Part shown: positions 1 to 5,744 of the stretch, one piece after another
Layout of the letters: each line of letters opens with the position of its first letter
Position numbering within the stretch: the first letter of the stretch is position 1
NCBI GenBank assembly: GCA_023458855.1
Contig: JAEWWQ010000454.1
Coordinates: 1-12,501, forward strand
Length of the DNA: 12,501 nucleotides
From: Bacillota bacterium
Lineage (GTDB): Bacteria > Bacillota > Clostridia > Lachnospirales > Lachnospiraceae
Direction: 5' to 3'
Program-made: the position numbers and the translations under genes
The notes under the pieces: generated by a model
What the model was told of the DNA's origin: nothing
Seen by the model: the letters and a program-made list of their open reading frames with translations, nothing else
Database searches by the model: none

Positions 1-624
1 GTTGCGAATACCGGGGTTATTTCAGCATTTAAGATATTGTCGGAAAGTGGTGTGGCTGCGGGTGTTCGCAGAATAGAGGCTTTAACCGGTAATGGAGTAC
101 TTGCATACTACAATGATTTAGAAGATAAGATTGAAAAAGCAGCAAAAACAGTAAAAGCAACACCAGCTAATTTACTTGAAAAATTGGAACATCTGATGGT
201 TGAGATGAAAGCGTTGCAAAGCGAAAATGAATCCCTGAAGAGCAAGGCGGCAAAAGAGGCTCTGGGTGATGTTATGGATAAAGTAGTAGAAATAAAAGGG
301 GTCAGATTATTGGCAACAGAAGTTGACGGCGTTGATATGAATGGTCTGAGGGATCTGGGGGATCAGCTAAAAGGAAAGTTAGGAGAAGGCGTAGTTGTTC
401 TTATCTCCAATGCGGAAGGTAAGGTAAACTTAGTTGCAATGGCTACAGAAAGCGCAATGTCCAGTGGGGCACATGCAGGGAACCTGATTAAGGGGATCGC
501 AGCACTTGTTGGCGGCGGCGGCGGCGGACGTCCTAATATGGCACAGGCAGGCGGTAAGAATCCGGCTGGTATCCATGATGCACTTGTCGAGGTTTCCAAA
601 GTATTAGAAGGTCAAATTAAATAA
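1..624 (+). CDS. alaS: Alanine--tRNA ligase, C-terminal part (5' end outside window)
   Basis: This is the last 207 codons of alanyl-tRNA synthetase, which charges tRNA-Ala with alanine in the cytoplasm. The frame is open from base 1, so the gene enters from the left without its catalytic and editing cores. The visible part begins with the conserved block NTGVISAFKI, followed by GVAAGVRRIEALTG, which marks the end of the editing region. A helical, charged coiled-coil-like stretch comes next (roughly residues 40-85). The C-terminal DHHA1 domain has the glycine-rich signature GGGGGGRPNMAQAGGKNP close to the stop. The length and end of this domain are normal. No clear terminator separates it from rpsU, but rpsU has its own promoter 24 bases downstream. 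The ATG/TTG codons inside the fragment are not real starts. Identity is very secure. Confidence 0.97.
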   Translation, partial: VANTGVISAFKILSESGVAAGVRRIEALTGNGVLAYYNDLEDKIEKAAKTVKATPANLLEKLEHLMVEMKALQSENESLKSKAAKEALGDVMDKVVEIKGVRLLATEVDGVDMNGLRDLGDQLKGKLGEGVVVLISNAEGKVNLVAMATESAMSSGAHAGNLIKGIAALVGGGGGGRPNMAQAGGKNPAGIHDALVEVSKVLEGQIK

Positions 625-647
625 TAGGAATAAAACTAAAAAAGGTA

Positions 648-676
648 TTGACGGATAGCGGCATTGTGTATATAAT
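648..676 (+). promoter_or_regulatory. Sigma-A promoter of rpsU
   Basis: TTGACG at 648-653 and a perfect TATAAT at 671-676 are separated by 17 bases, the optimal spacing for the housekeeping sigma factor. It lies between alaS and rpsU and predicts transcription starting near 682-684, leaving a leader of about 110 nt before rpsU. Confidence 0.85.
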
Positions 677-681
677 ATTAT

Positions 682-761
682 TTGTGCAATCAATAGTCTT
701 TGTTTCAACTATAGGATAACACAGACTTTGTAAAATACTCGAACAGTCGTATGGTGCACAA
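682..761 (+). promoter_or_regulatory. Structured 5' leader of rpsU (possible three-way junction)
   Basis: Three nested helices can be drawn by eye. The closing helix pairs TTGTGCA (682-688) with TGCACAA (755-761). Inside it, AGTCTtTGTT (695-704) pairs with AACAcAGACT (718-727), with one mismatch. A smaller hairpin pairs ATA/CGA (735-742) with TCG/TAT (747-752). The closing strand begins at the predicted transcription start, and the fold ends just before the GGAGAGAGGTAGGTG ribosome-binding region. This suggests a 5' UTR that controls rpsU, for example by binding S21 protein, but that role is inference. No known RNA family is assigned. Confidence 0.45.
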
Positions 762-792
762 TATAGGGCTGGAGAGAGGTAGGTGTGATATT

Positions 793-969
793 ATGTCAAA
801 TGTAATCGTTAAAGAAAACGAAACTTTGGATAGTGCATTACGTCGCTTTAAGAGAAGTTGTGCTAAAGCAGGAATTCAACAAGAAATCCGTAAAAGAGAG
901 CATTACGAAAAACCAAGCGTAAGACGTAAGAAAAAATCTGAAGCAGCTAGAAAACGTAAATATAACTAA
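793..969 (+). CDS. rpsU: 30S ribosomal protein S21
   Basis: A 58-residue, strongly basic protein of the small ribosomal subunit. It binds near the platform and the 3' end of 16S rRNA and helps translation initiation. The sequence begins MSNVIVKENETLDSALRRFK, continues with the Cys-Ala-Lys-Ala-Gly segment and ends in the Arg/Lys-rich tail RKKKSEAARKRKYN; this is the usual S21 layout and length. The start at 793 is preferred because it gives the canonical N-terminus and has AGGTG eight bases upstream. An upstream in-frame ATG at 751 would add 14 non-conserved residues and would lie inside the leader structure. The gene is monocistronic in appearance, with its own promoter in front and an intrinsic terminator directly behind. 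Confidence 0.97.
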   Translation: MSNVIVKENETLDSALRRFKRSCAKAGIQQEIRKREHYEKPSVRRKKKSEAARKRKYN

Positions 970-975
970 AAGGAT

Positions 976-1010
976 AAGTCCTTGGCCATATGACCGAGGA
1001 CTTTCTATTT
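976..1010 (+). terminator. Intrinsic terminator of rpsU
   Basis: A 10-bp stem, AAGTCCTTGG (976-985) with CCGAGGACTT (994-1003), contains one G-U pair and an 8-nt loop. The T-rich tract TCTATTT follows. It begins seven bases after the rpsU stop codon. Confidence 0.85.
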
Positions 1011-1011
1011 A

Positions 1012-1133
1012 TGCGAGTAATGAGGAAAATGTTCTGCTGGCAGAAGCATTTGACGAATACCGCGATAACTTAAAAACTCGCAAAGCGTGTTTCTTAAGTC
1101 GCGCGAAGGCATAAGGCAAGCTGATATGCTTGC
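1012..1133. repeat. Hairpin-rich intergenic element, possibly a dispersed repeat or structured RNA
   Basis: Three consecutive hairpins fill this non-coding stretch. The first is AAATGTTCTG (1027-1036) with CAGAAgCATTT (1041-1051). The second and strongest is centred on CGC-AAA-GCG (1079-1087), extended by AAAC/GTTT and ACTTAA/TTAAGT (1068-1099), with outer CGCG strands at 1061-1064 and 1100-1103. The third is GCAAGC (1116-1121) with GCTTGC (1128-1133). TGCGAGT (1012-1018) is also the reverse complement of ACTCGCA (1076-1082). The density of palindromes and CpG-containing bases is unlike the AT-rich flanks. This suggests a mobile-type intergenic repeat or a structured transcript. No transposase or clear target duplication is visible. 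Confidence 0.45.
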
Positions 1134-1158
1134 TGATTCATCTTATATGTTATATATA

Positions 1159-1188
1159 TTGCAATTTTCCAGAAGTTATGTATATAAT
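1159..1188 (+). promoter_or_regulatory. Probable promoter of the PF06541 membrane protein gene
   Basis: TTGCAA at 1159-1164 and TATAAT at 1183-1188 are 18 bases apart. The predicted start is near 1195, about 33 bases before the ATG at 1228. The -10 element is perfect and the -35 is four of six. Confidence 0.6.
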
Positions 1189-1227
1189 TGTAGAGACGAG
1201 CAAGCAAACAACAAAGAGGGAATTCAT

Positions 1228-1821
1228 ATGTGGACAAGAGAACTGTTTCATACAGATGTTTATCATCTTTTCACCTACTTTGTCATATACAGTATATTGG
1301 GGTGGCTGGTGGAATCCATCTATATGTCGTTTTGTAATAGGAAATTGACAAATAGGGGATTTACAACATCACCATTTTGTCCGATATATGGTTTTGGTGG
1401 ATTAGGCTGTTACATTTTCTTAACCCCATTAAGTGGGAATGTTGTTCAACTTTACATAGCAGGAGCAGTATCTGCAACTTTATTTGAATACTGTGTAGCC
1501 AGACTTATGCTTCAGCTATTCGGGGAGGTCTGGTGGGATTATAACGATAAACCATTTAATTATCAAGGTATTGTGTGCCTGGAGAGTACGGCAGCATGGG
1601 GATTTTATGCAATAGGAATCGTAAAATTCTTAAATGGATTTATCATGATGCAGATCGACAAATATCCTATGGAGATGGGGATCCATATTGGTCGGGGAAT
1701 TATGGTAGTTGTATTGATTGATTTTATATATCACTTAATGGTTGCATTGGGAATTAATGTTCGCAAATATCGTGAAAGAATCGTAGATAAGTATCAGGCA
1801 TTCAAGGCACGTTGGTATTAA
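1228..1821 (+). CDS. PF06541-type integral membrane protein (putative ABC-transporter type IV / DUF1113)
   Basis: A 197-residue multi-spanning membrane protein of a family common in Firmicutes and annotated as putative ABC-transporter type IV; its biochemical function is not established. The family layout is visible. The first membrane helix holds the YSILGWLVESIY segment (about residues 13-32). It is followed by a basic loop with NRKLTNRGF, then SPFCPIYGFGG, two further helices around residues 60-95, the conserved GEVWWDYNDKPFNYQG block (about residues 99-114) and two more helices towards the C-terminus. The start at 1228 is chosen because the conserved protein begins there and AGAGGG lies about seven bases upstream. 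The open frame extends back to 1087 but only through the hairpin element. It has its own promoter and terminator, so it appears monocistronic. No ATPase partner is nearby, so a transport role is not supported by context. Confidence 0.85.
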   Translation: MWTRELFHTDVYHLFTYFVIYSILGWLVESIYMSFCNRKLTNRGFTTSPFCPIYGFGGLGCYIFLTPLSGNVVQLYIAGAVSATLFEYCVARLMLQLFGEVWWDYNDKPFNYQGIVCLESTAAWGFYAIGIVKFLNGFIMMQIDKYPMEMGIHIGRGIMVVVLIDFIYHLMVALGINVRKYRERIVDKYQAFKARWY

Positions 1822-1831
1822 GGATAAGTTT

Positions 1832-1857
1832 AGAGGCAGAGAAATCTGCTTCTTTTT
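1832..1857 (+). terminator. Intrinsic terminator after the PF06541 gene
   Basis: AGAGGCAGA (1832-1840) pairs with TCTGCTTCT (1845-1853), including one G-U pair, around a GAAA tetraloop. A run of Ts continues to 1857. It lies 11 bases beyond the stop codon. Confidence 0.85.
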
Positions 1858-1969
1858 AGTTGTGCAAGCTTCCGCCTATCTGTCTTGCGAAAAATTCTTT
1901 CTATAGAGGTATATATTTGTTTTACTGTTAATAAGTTTAGTAATAGAAGATACACTGGGAGTATGCAAT

Positions 1970-3277
1970 ATGAGAAAAATAATAAATTGCTTACTAATGT
2001 CATTATTACTATGCTTTATTATTGGGGAGAATATTTATGCAGCCACAAATGTAGATCAGATATTATATACAGAACAGATGCAGATAGAGGAGAAACAGAC
2101 AGAAACAACGGAAGAAATAACAGAAGAAGAGACAACAGAAGAAGAGACAATGAAAGACGAAACAAGCCAGGAAGAAGAAAGCCAGTCAAGTATAACGCTT
2201 TCTGTTGCAGCACCTTCGGCTATACTTATGGAAGCATCAACGGGAAAAGTGATATATGAAAAAGATGCGACAGAGAGGAGAAGCCCTGCCAGTATTACTA
2301 AAATTATGACATTACTGCTGACGTTTGAAGCACTTGAAAAAGGGAAAATCAAGTTGGACGATGCAGTTGTAACAAGTGAATATGCAAAGTCTATGGGTGG
2401 ATCTCAGGTATTCCTGGAAACAGGTGAAGTACAGACTGTGGATACGCTGTTAAAATGTATTACGGTAGCAAGTGGTAACGACGCTTCAGTAGCAATGGCA
2501 GAATATATTTCCGGCAGCGAGGAAGAGTTCGTGAAGTTGATGAATCAGAAGGCAATGGATCTACATATGGAGGATACTCACTTTGAAGATTGCTGCGGGC
2601 TGACAAACTCCTCCAATCATTATACTACGGCTAAGGACATTGCTATAATGTCTCGGGAATTAATTACAAAATACCCGGATATCTATAAATATACGAAGAT
2701 ATGGATGGAGGATATTACCCATACTACAGCGAAGGGTAGTACTAATTTCACCCTATCCAGTACCAATAAGCTGATAAAGCAATATCAATGGGCAACAGGC
2801 TTAAAGACAGGATCCACAAATACAGCAAAATATTGTCTATCTGCCACAGCCAGAAAGGATGATATTGACATGATCGCAGTGGTTATGGCAGCACCTGATT
2901 ATAAGGTCAGATTCCAGGATGCTATTACGATGCTGAATTATGGATTCAGTGTCAGCAATCTTTATGAGGATAAAAATGAAGATGCATTACAGCCGATTGC
3001 AATTAGTGGTGCCATAGTAGACAGTGTGCCTATTGAATATGAAGGTGCTTTTCGTTATCTGGATGTAGAAGGAAATGATTTGAATAAAATAGAAAAAGAA
3101 ATCGAATTAAAAGATGTTATAGAAGCTCCCATCATGAAAGGTGATGTTGTAGGAGAAGCTGTCTATCGGATACAGGGAAAGAAAATTGGAAGTGTACCGA
3201 TCTTATATGGAGAAACTATTGAAAAAGCACTTTATAAGGATTATGTATTAAAAGTATTTAACATTTTTTTGTTGTAG
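1970..3277 (+). CDS. Secreted D-alanyl-D-alanine carboxypeptidase (peptidase S11, PBP5/DacA-like)
   Basis: A 435-residue low-molecular-weight penicillin-binding protein that removes the terminal D-Ala from peptidoglycan pentapeptides outside the membrane. Residues 1-25 form a signal peptide with likely cleavage after IYA-A. Residues 38-74 are an unusual Glu/Thr-rich linker built partly from TEEET repeats. The S11 catalytic domain follows with all three motifs: S108-I-T-K111 (nucleophile and base), S168-G-N170 and K279-T-G281. Residues from about 335 to 425 match the beta-rich PBP5 C-terminal domain. The protein ends in a short hydrophobic tail, VLKVFNIFLL, which may associate with the membrane. 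The ATG at 1970 has GGGAG about nine bases upstream and starts the signal peptide directly. The gene is intact, unlike the second S11 gene at 6908. Its promoter is not clear. Confidence 0.93.
   Translation: MRKIINCLLMSLLLCFIIGENIYAATNVDQILYTEQMQIEEKQTETTEEITEEETTEEETMKDETSQEEESQSSITLSVAAPSAILMEASTGKVIYEKDATERRSPASITKIMTLLLTFEALEKGKIKLDDAVVTSEYAKSMGGSQVFLETGEVQTVDTLLKCITVASGNDASVAMAEYISGSEEEFVKLMNQKAMDLHMEDTHFEDCCGLTNSSNHYTTAKDIAIMSRELITKYPDIYKYTKIWMEDITHTTAKGSTNFTLSSTNKLIKQYQWATGLKTGSTNTAKYCLSATARKDDIDMIAVVMAAPDYKVRFQDAITMLNYGFSVSNLYEDKNEDALQPIAISGAIVDSVPIEYEGAFRYLDVEGNDLNKIEKEIELKDVIEAPIMKGDVVGEAVYRIQGKKIGSVPILYGETIEKALYKDYVLKVFNIFLL
2108..2149 (+). repeat. Short in-frame tandem repeat encoding the Glu/Thr linker
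   Basis: A 15-base unit, ACAGAAGAAGAGACA, occurs twice in perfect tandem (2120-2134 and 2135-2149). A shorter degenerate copy precedes it (2108-2119). The repeats lie inside the carboxypeptidase gene and encode TEEET units of the acidic linker between the signal peptide and the catalytic domain. Since 15 is a multiple of three, copy-number changes would alter linker length without breaking the frame. Confidence 0.85.
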
Positions 3278-3283
3278 AAAATA

Positions 3284-3292
3284 TGATATACT
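3284..3292 (+). promoter_or_regulatory. Extended -10 promoter upstream of the metallophosphoesterase gene
   Basis: TGATATACT reads as TGn plus TATACT, an extended -10 element lying just after the carboxypeptidase stop. At 17 bases upstream there is only a T-run (3264-3269) in place of a -35. Predicted transcription would begin near 3299, immediately before the 14-bp hairpin. Confidence 0.5.
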
Positions 3293-3304
3293 TAAAGTCA
3301 ATAA

Positions 3305-3347
3305 AAGATGCATATAAATAGTTTCTGTAACTTTTTATATGCATCTT
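3305..3347. repeat. 14-bp perfect inverted repeat (hairpin) without a T-tract
   Basis: AAGATGCATATAAA (3305-3318) is perfectly complementary to TTTATATGCATCTT (3334-3347), with a 15-nt loop. The next bases are GATATGGG, with no run of Ts, so it is not a standard intrinsic terminator. It may still terminate or stabilise the upstream carboxypeptidase mRNA. Alternatively it may form a 5'-end hairpin on the metallophosphoesterase transcript. Confidence 0.7.
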
Positions 3348-3421
3348 GATATGGGAAAAAATCCAAAAAGTAAGAAACAATAGACAATCTGCATGAAAAA
3401 ATGTAGAAAAGGTGGATATAT

Positions 3422-4273
3422 ATGCATTTAGAAGTAGGACTAATTATTGTGGCACTTTTTTTTCTGCTGATTATAATCTGGGATTCTAATCACTTCCGGG
3501 TAATAGAGTATACAGTCGCATCAGAAAAAATAATGAAAGATACCAATATGATCCTTCTGTCGGATCTCCATAATAAATCTTATGGAAAAGATAATAAGAG
3601 ATTGCTGAGGGCAATTGATAAGCTGCAACCGGACGGTATTTTGGCTGCAGGAGATATCCTGACTGCGAAGGCAGGTAAATCTATGAGACCGGCGATCCGT
3701 ATCATGCAGAAAGTGGCAGAAAAGTACCCAGTGTACTATGGAATGGGAAATCATGAGTACAGGTTAAGGCTGGATACGGATAAATATGGCGATATGTATC
3801 GAGAGTATGAGCGTGCAATGAATGATTCGGGTATAGCCTTCATGATAAATACGCGGACTTTTTTAGCGCAATCGAACATAGAGATCTGTGGATTAGAAAT
3901 TGATCGCAGCTATTATAAAAAGTGTCATAAACCACGTATGGAGCAGGCTTATATAGAGAATGAACTGGGGAAGCCAAAAAGAAATGTATTTGAGCTTATG
4001 ATTGCACATAACCCAGAGTATTTTGAGTGCTATGCAGACTGGGGAGCAGACCTGGTAGTTTCTGGTCATGTCCACGGAGGTGTCATGAAATGTCCTTTTC
4101 TGGGCGGTGTTATTTCACCATCATTCCGTTTATTTCCTAAATATGATGGTGGATTATTCAGAAGAGGAAAAAGCACTATGATATTGAGCAGAGGCCTTGG
4201 TATGCACACACTGCCAATCAGAGTTTTTAATCCGGGAGAGCTGATTATGGTACATTTGCGGAAACAGACTTGA
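3422..4273 (+). CDS. Membrane-anchored calcineurin-like metallophosphoesterase
   Basis: A 283-residue two-metal phosphoesterase. The N-terminal hydrophobic helix (about residues 4-20) probably anchors it in the membrane. The metal-binding signature of the family is complete: D48-x-H50 in LLSDLH, D78 in AAGDIL, N110-H111 in GNHE, H196 in IAHNPE, and H216-x-H218 in SGHVHGG. The layout matches the YkuE/YaeI-like branch of the family, but the substrate cannot be read from the sequence. The start at 3422 has AAAGGTGG about six bases upstream and gives the membrane helix at the N-terminus. The gene follows the carboxypeptidase after 144 bases containing a likely promoter and a hairpin, so it may be transcribed separately. 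Family assignment is secure and substrate unknown. Confidence 0.92.
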   Translation: MHLEVGLIIVALFFLLIIIWDSNHFRVIEYTVASEKIMKDTNMILLSDLHNKSYGKDNKRLLRAIDKLQPDGILAAGDILTAKAGKSMRPAIRIMQKVAEKYPVYYGMGNHEYRLRLDTDKYGDMYREYERAMNDSGIAFMINTRTFLAQSNIEICGLEIDRSYYKKCHKPRMEQAYIENELGKPKRNVFELMIAHNPEYFECYADWGADLVVSGHVHGGVMKCPFLGGVISPSFRLFPKYDGGLFRRGKSTMILSRGLGMHTLPIRVFNPGELIMVHLRKQT

Positions 4274-4303
4274 TAAAAAAGGAAAAAATTAGTAAACTAT
4301 TAG

Positions 4304-4325
4304 CTGAATTTAATACATAATTCAG
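4304..4325 (+). repeat. Small hairpin just upstream of the scpA ribosome binding site
   Basis: CTGAATT (4304-4310) pairs perfectly with AATTCAG (4319-4325) around an 8-nt loop. The purine-rich AAGGGGAAGG ribosome binding site follows immediately. It lacks the T-tract of a terminator. It might influence scpA translation or mRNA stability, but it is short and AT-rich and may be chance. Confidence 0.4.
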
Positions 4326-4343
4326 AAGGGGAAGGATATGTAG

Positions 4344-5087
4344 ATGGCAATACCGGTAAAATTGCAAGTATTTGAGGGACCCTTGGATCTCTTGTTACAT
4401 TTAATAGACAAAAATAAAATAGATATTTATGATATACCAATTGTGTTGATAACAGAACAGTATCTAAGTTACATCAAGCAGATGCAGACAACGGATATGA
4501 ATGTAATGAGTGAATTTCTGGTTATGGCGGCGACACTGTTAGAAATCAAATGTAAGATGTTATTACCAAAAGAAGTGAATGAAGAGGGAGAAGAAGAGGA
4601 TCCGCGTGCGGAACTGGTCCAAAAGTTATTGGAGTATAAGATGTATAAATACATGTCCTATGAACTGAAGGACAGGCAGGTAGATGCAGCAAAAACAATG
4701 TATAAACAACCTACATTACCGTCTGAAGTAGCAGACTACAGGCCGCCGGTAGATTATGAAGAATTAATAGGAGAGATGAATCTTAGTAAGTTACATACGA
4801 TATTTAAGTCTGTTGTAAAAAAACAGGAGGATAAAATTGACCCGATCAGAAGTACTTTTGGACGTCTGGAAAAGGACGAAGTAAGTATGGATGATAAATT
4901 TTTGTATATAGAGGCTTACGCGAAGGAACATAAAAGATTTAGCTTTCGTGCTTTGCTGGAAGCACAAGCTTCAAAAATGGAAATTATAGTTTCATTTCTG
5001 GTTGTATTAGAACTTATGAAGATAGGGAAGATAAATATTTCGCAGGAAGAGATATTTGATGATATCATGATTACATCTAATATCTGA
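4344..5087 (+). CDS. scpA: Segregation and condensation protein A
   Basis: ScpA is the kleisin subunit of the bacterial SMC condensin complex. It bridges the SMC ATPase heads, binds a ScpB dimer and is needed for compaction and segregation of the chromosome. The 247-residue protein has the family N-terminus with FEGPLDLLLHLIDKNKIDIYDIPI (about residues 9-33), which contacts SMC. It continues with the MAATLLEIKCKMLLP helix (about residues 62-76) and an acidic region NEEGEEEDPRAELVQ. The C-terminal winged-helix region around residues 190-240 contains FSFRALLE and the SFLVVLELMKIGKI segment. The length is normal. The start at 4344 follows AAGGGGAAGG by eight bases. It is 67 bases upstream of scpB, the usual partner order. 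Confidence 0.96.
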   Translation: MAIPVKLQVFEGPLDLLLHLIDKNKIDIYDIPIVLITEQYLSYIKQMQTTDMNVMSEFLVMAATLLEIKCKMLLPKEVNEEGEEEDPRAELVQKLLEYKMYKYMSYELKDRQVDAAKTMYKQPTLPSEVADYRPPVDYEELIGEMNLSKLHTIFKSVVKKQEDKIDPIRSTFGRLEKDEVSMDDKFLYIEAYAKEHKRFSFRALLEAQASKMEIIVSFLVVLELMKIGKINISQEEIFDDIMITSNI

Positions 5088-5154
5088 GTCTGAATATCAA
5101 AAAATATTATGGAAAAGAACGAGTACTTAAGGAGTTAGAAAGGTAGAGATATCC

Positions 5155-5724
5155 GTGGAGAGAATAAAGCAGGAAGCAATCATAGAGGCAGTATTATTCA
5201 CGATGGGGGAATCGGTTGAAGTCTCTAAACTGGCAGAGGTGATAGAGGAAGATACAAAAGTAACAAAAAAAATTGTGGAAGAAATGATAGAAAAATACCA
5301 GACAGAAGACAGAGGCGTTTCTATTATCGAGCTGGATGGTGCCTATCAGATGTGTACCAAAGCAGAAATGTATGAGTACCTGATAAAAGTTGCTTCATCA
5401 CCCAGAAAGTATGTTTTAACAGACACCGTACTTGAGACCTTATCTATTATTGCATATAAACAGCCGGTTACCAAATTAGAAATCGAGAAAATCAGGGGTG
5501 TTAGTTGTGACCATGCGGTAAACCGTCTGGTAGAACTGGATCTGATTAAGGAATTAGGCCGTCTGGATGCACCGGGAAGACCGCTGCTTTTTGGCACTAC
5601 AGAGCAATTCCTAAGAAGCTTTGGGGTAAGATCTCTGGAGGATCTTCCAGAGTTAAATGCCGAACAAATTGAAGATTTTAAAGAGCAGGCTGAAGAAGAA
5701 ATTCAAATGAAGTTAGATGTATAA
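5155..5724 (+). CDS. scpB: Segregation and condensation protein B
   Basis: ScpB forms a dimer that binds ScpA and regulates the SMC ATPase in chromosome segregation. The 189-residue protein has two winged-helix domains. The first begins QEAIIEAVLFTMGE. The second includes the strongly conserved TLSIIAYKQPVTKLEIEKIRGV block (about residues 95-116), then LDLIKELGRLDAPGRPLLFGTT and FLRSFGVRSLEDLP. The start is a GTG at 5155. A stop codon lies in frame at 5128 and no ATG, GTG or TTG occurs in between, so this start is forced. The Shine-Dalgarno is AAGG about 11 bases upstream, a rather long spacing. It lies downstream of scpA and only 20 bases before the sigma factor gene, so the three probably share a transcript. 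Confidence 0.96.
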   Translation: MERIKQEAIIEAVLFTMGESVEVSKLAEVIEEDTKVTKKIVEEMIEKYQTEDRGVSIIELDGAYQMCTKAEMYEYLIKVASSPRKYVLTDTVLETLSIIAYKQPVTKLEIEKIRGVSCDHAVNRLVELDLIKELGRLDAPGRPLLFGTTEQFLRSFGVRSLEDLPELNAEQIEDFKEQAEEEIQMKLDV

Positions 5725-5744
5725 TATCAGCAGGAGGAAGTTGG

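Noticed and set aside
751..792. N-terminal extension of rpsU from an ATG at 751
   Set aside because: S21 normally begins at MSNV, the ribosome binding site serves 793, and the extension falls inside the folded leader.
1013..1114. Possible small protein read through the hairpin cluster (33 codons, acidic)
   Set aside because: No start codon in frame and no ribosome binding site; the inverted repeats explain the sequence better.
1087..1227. Upstream extension of the PF06541 protein
   Set aside because: The extra residues come from the hairpin element and promoter region and are not part of the family; a good ribosome binding site precedes 1228.
1885..1946. Promoter for the first carboxypeptidase gene
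   Set aside because: TTGCGA at 1885 and TTGTTT at 1917 lack a -10 at suitable spacing, so no promoter could be assigned with confidence.
2019..2352. Overlapping frames on both strands across the start of the carboxypeptidase gene
   Set aside because: They are by-products of the purine-rich Glu/Thr repeat; the reverse-strand translations are simple Leu/Ser-rich sequence without family features.
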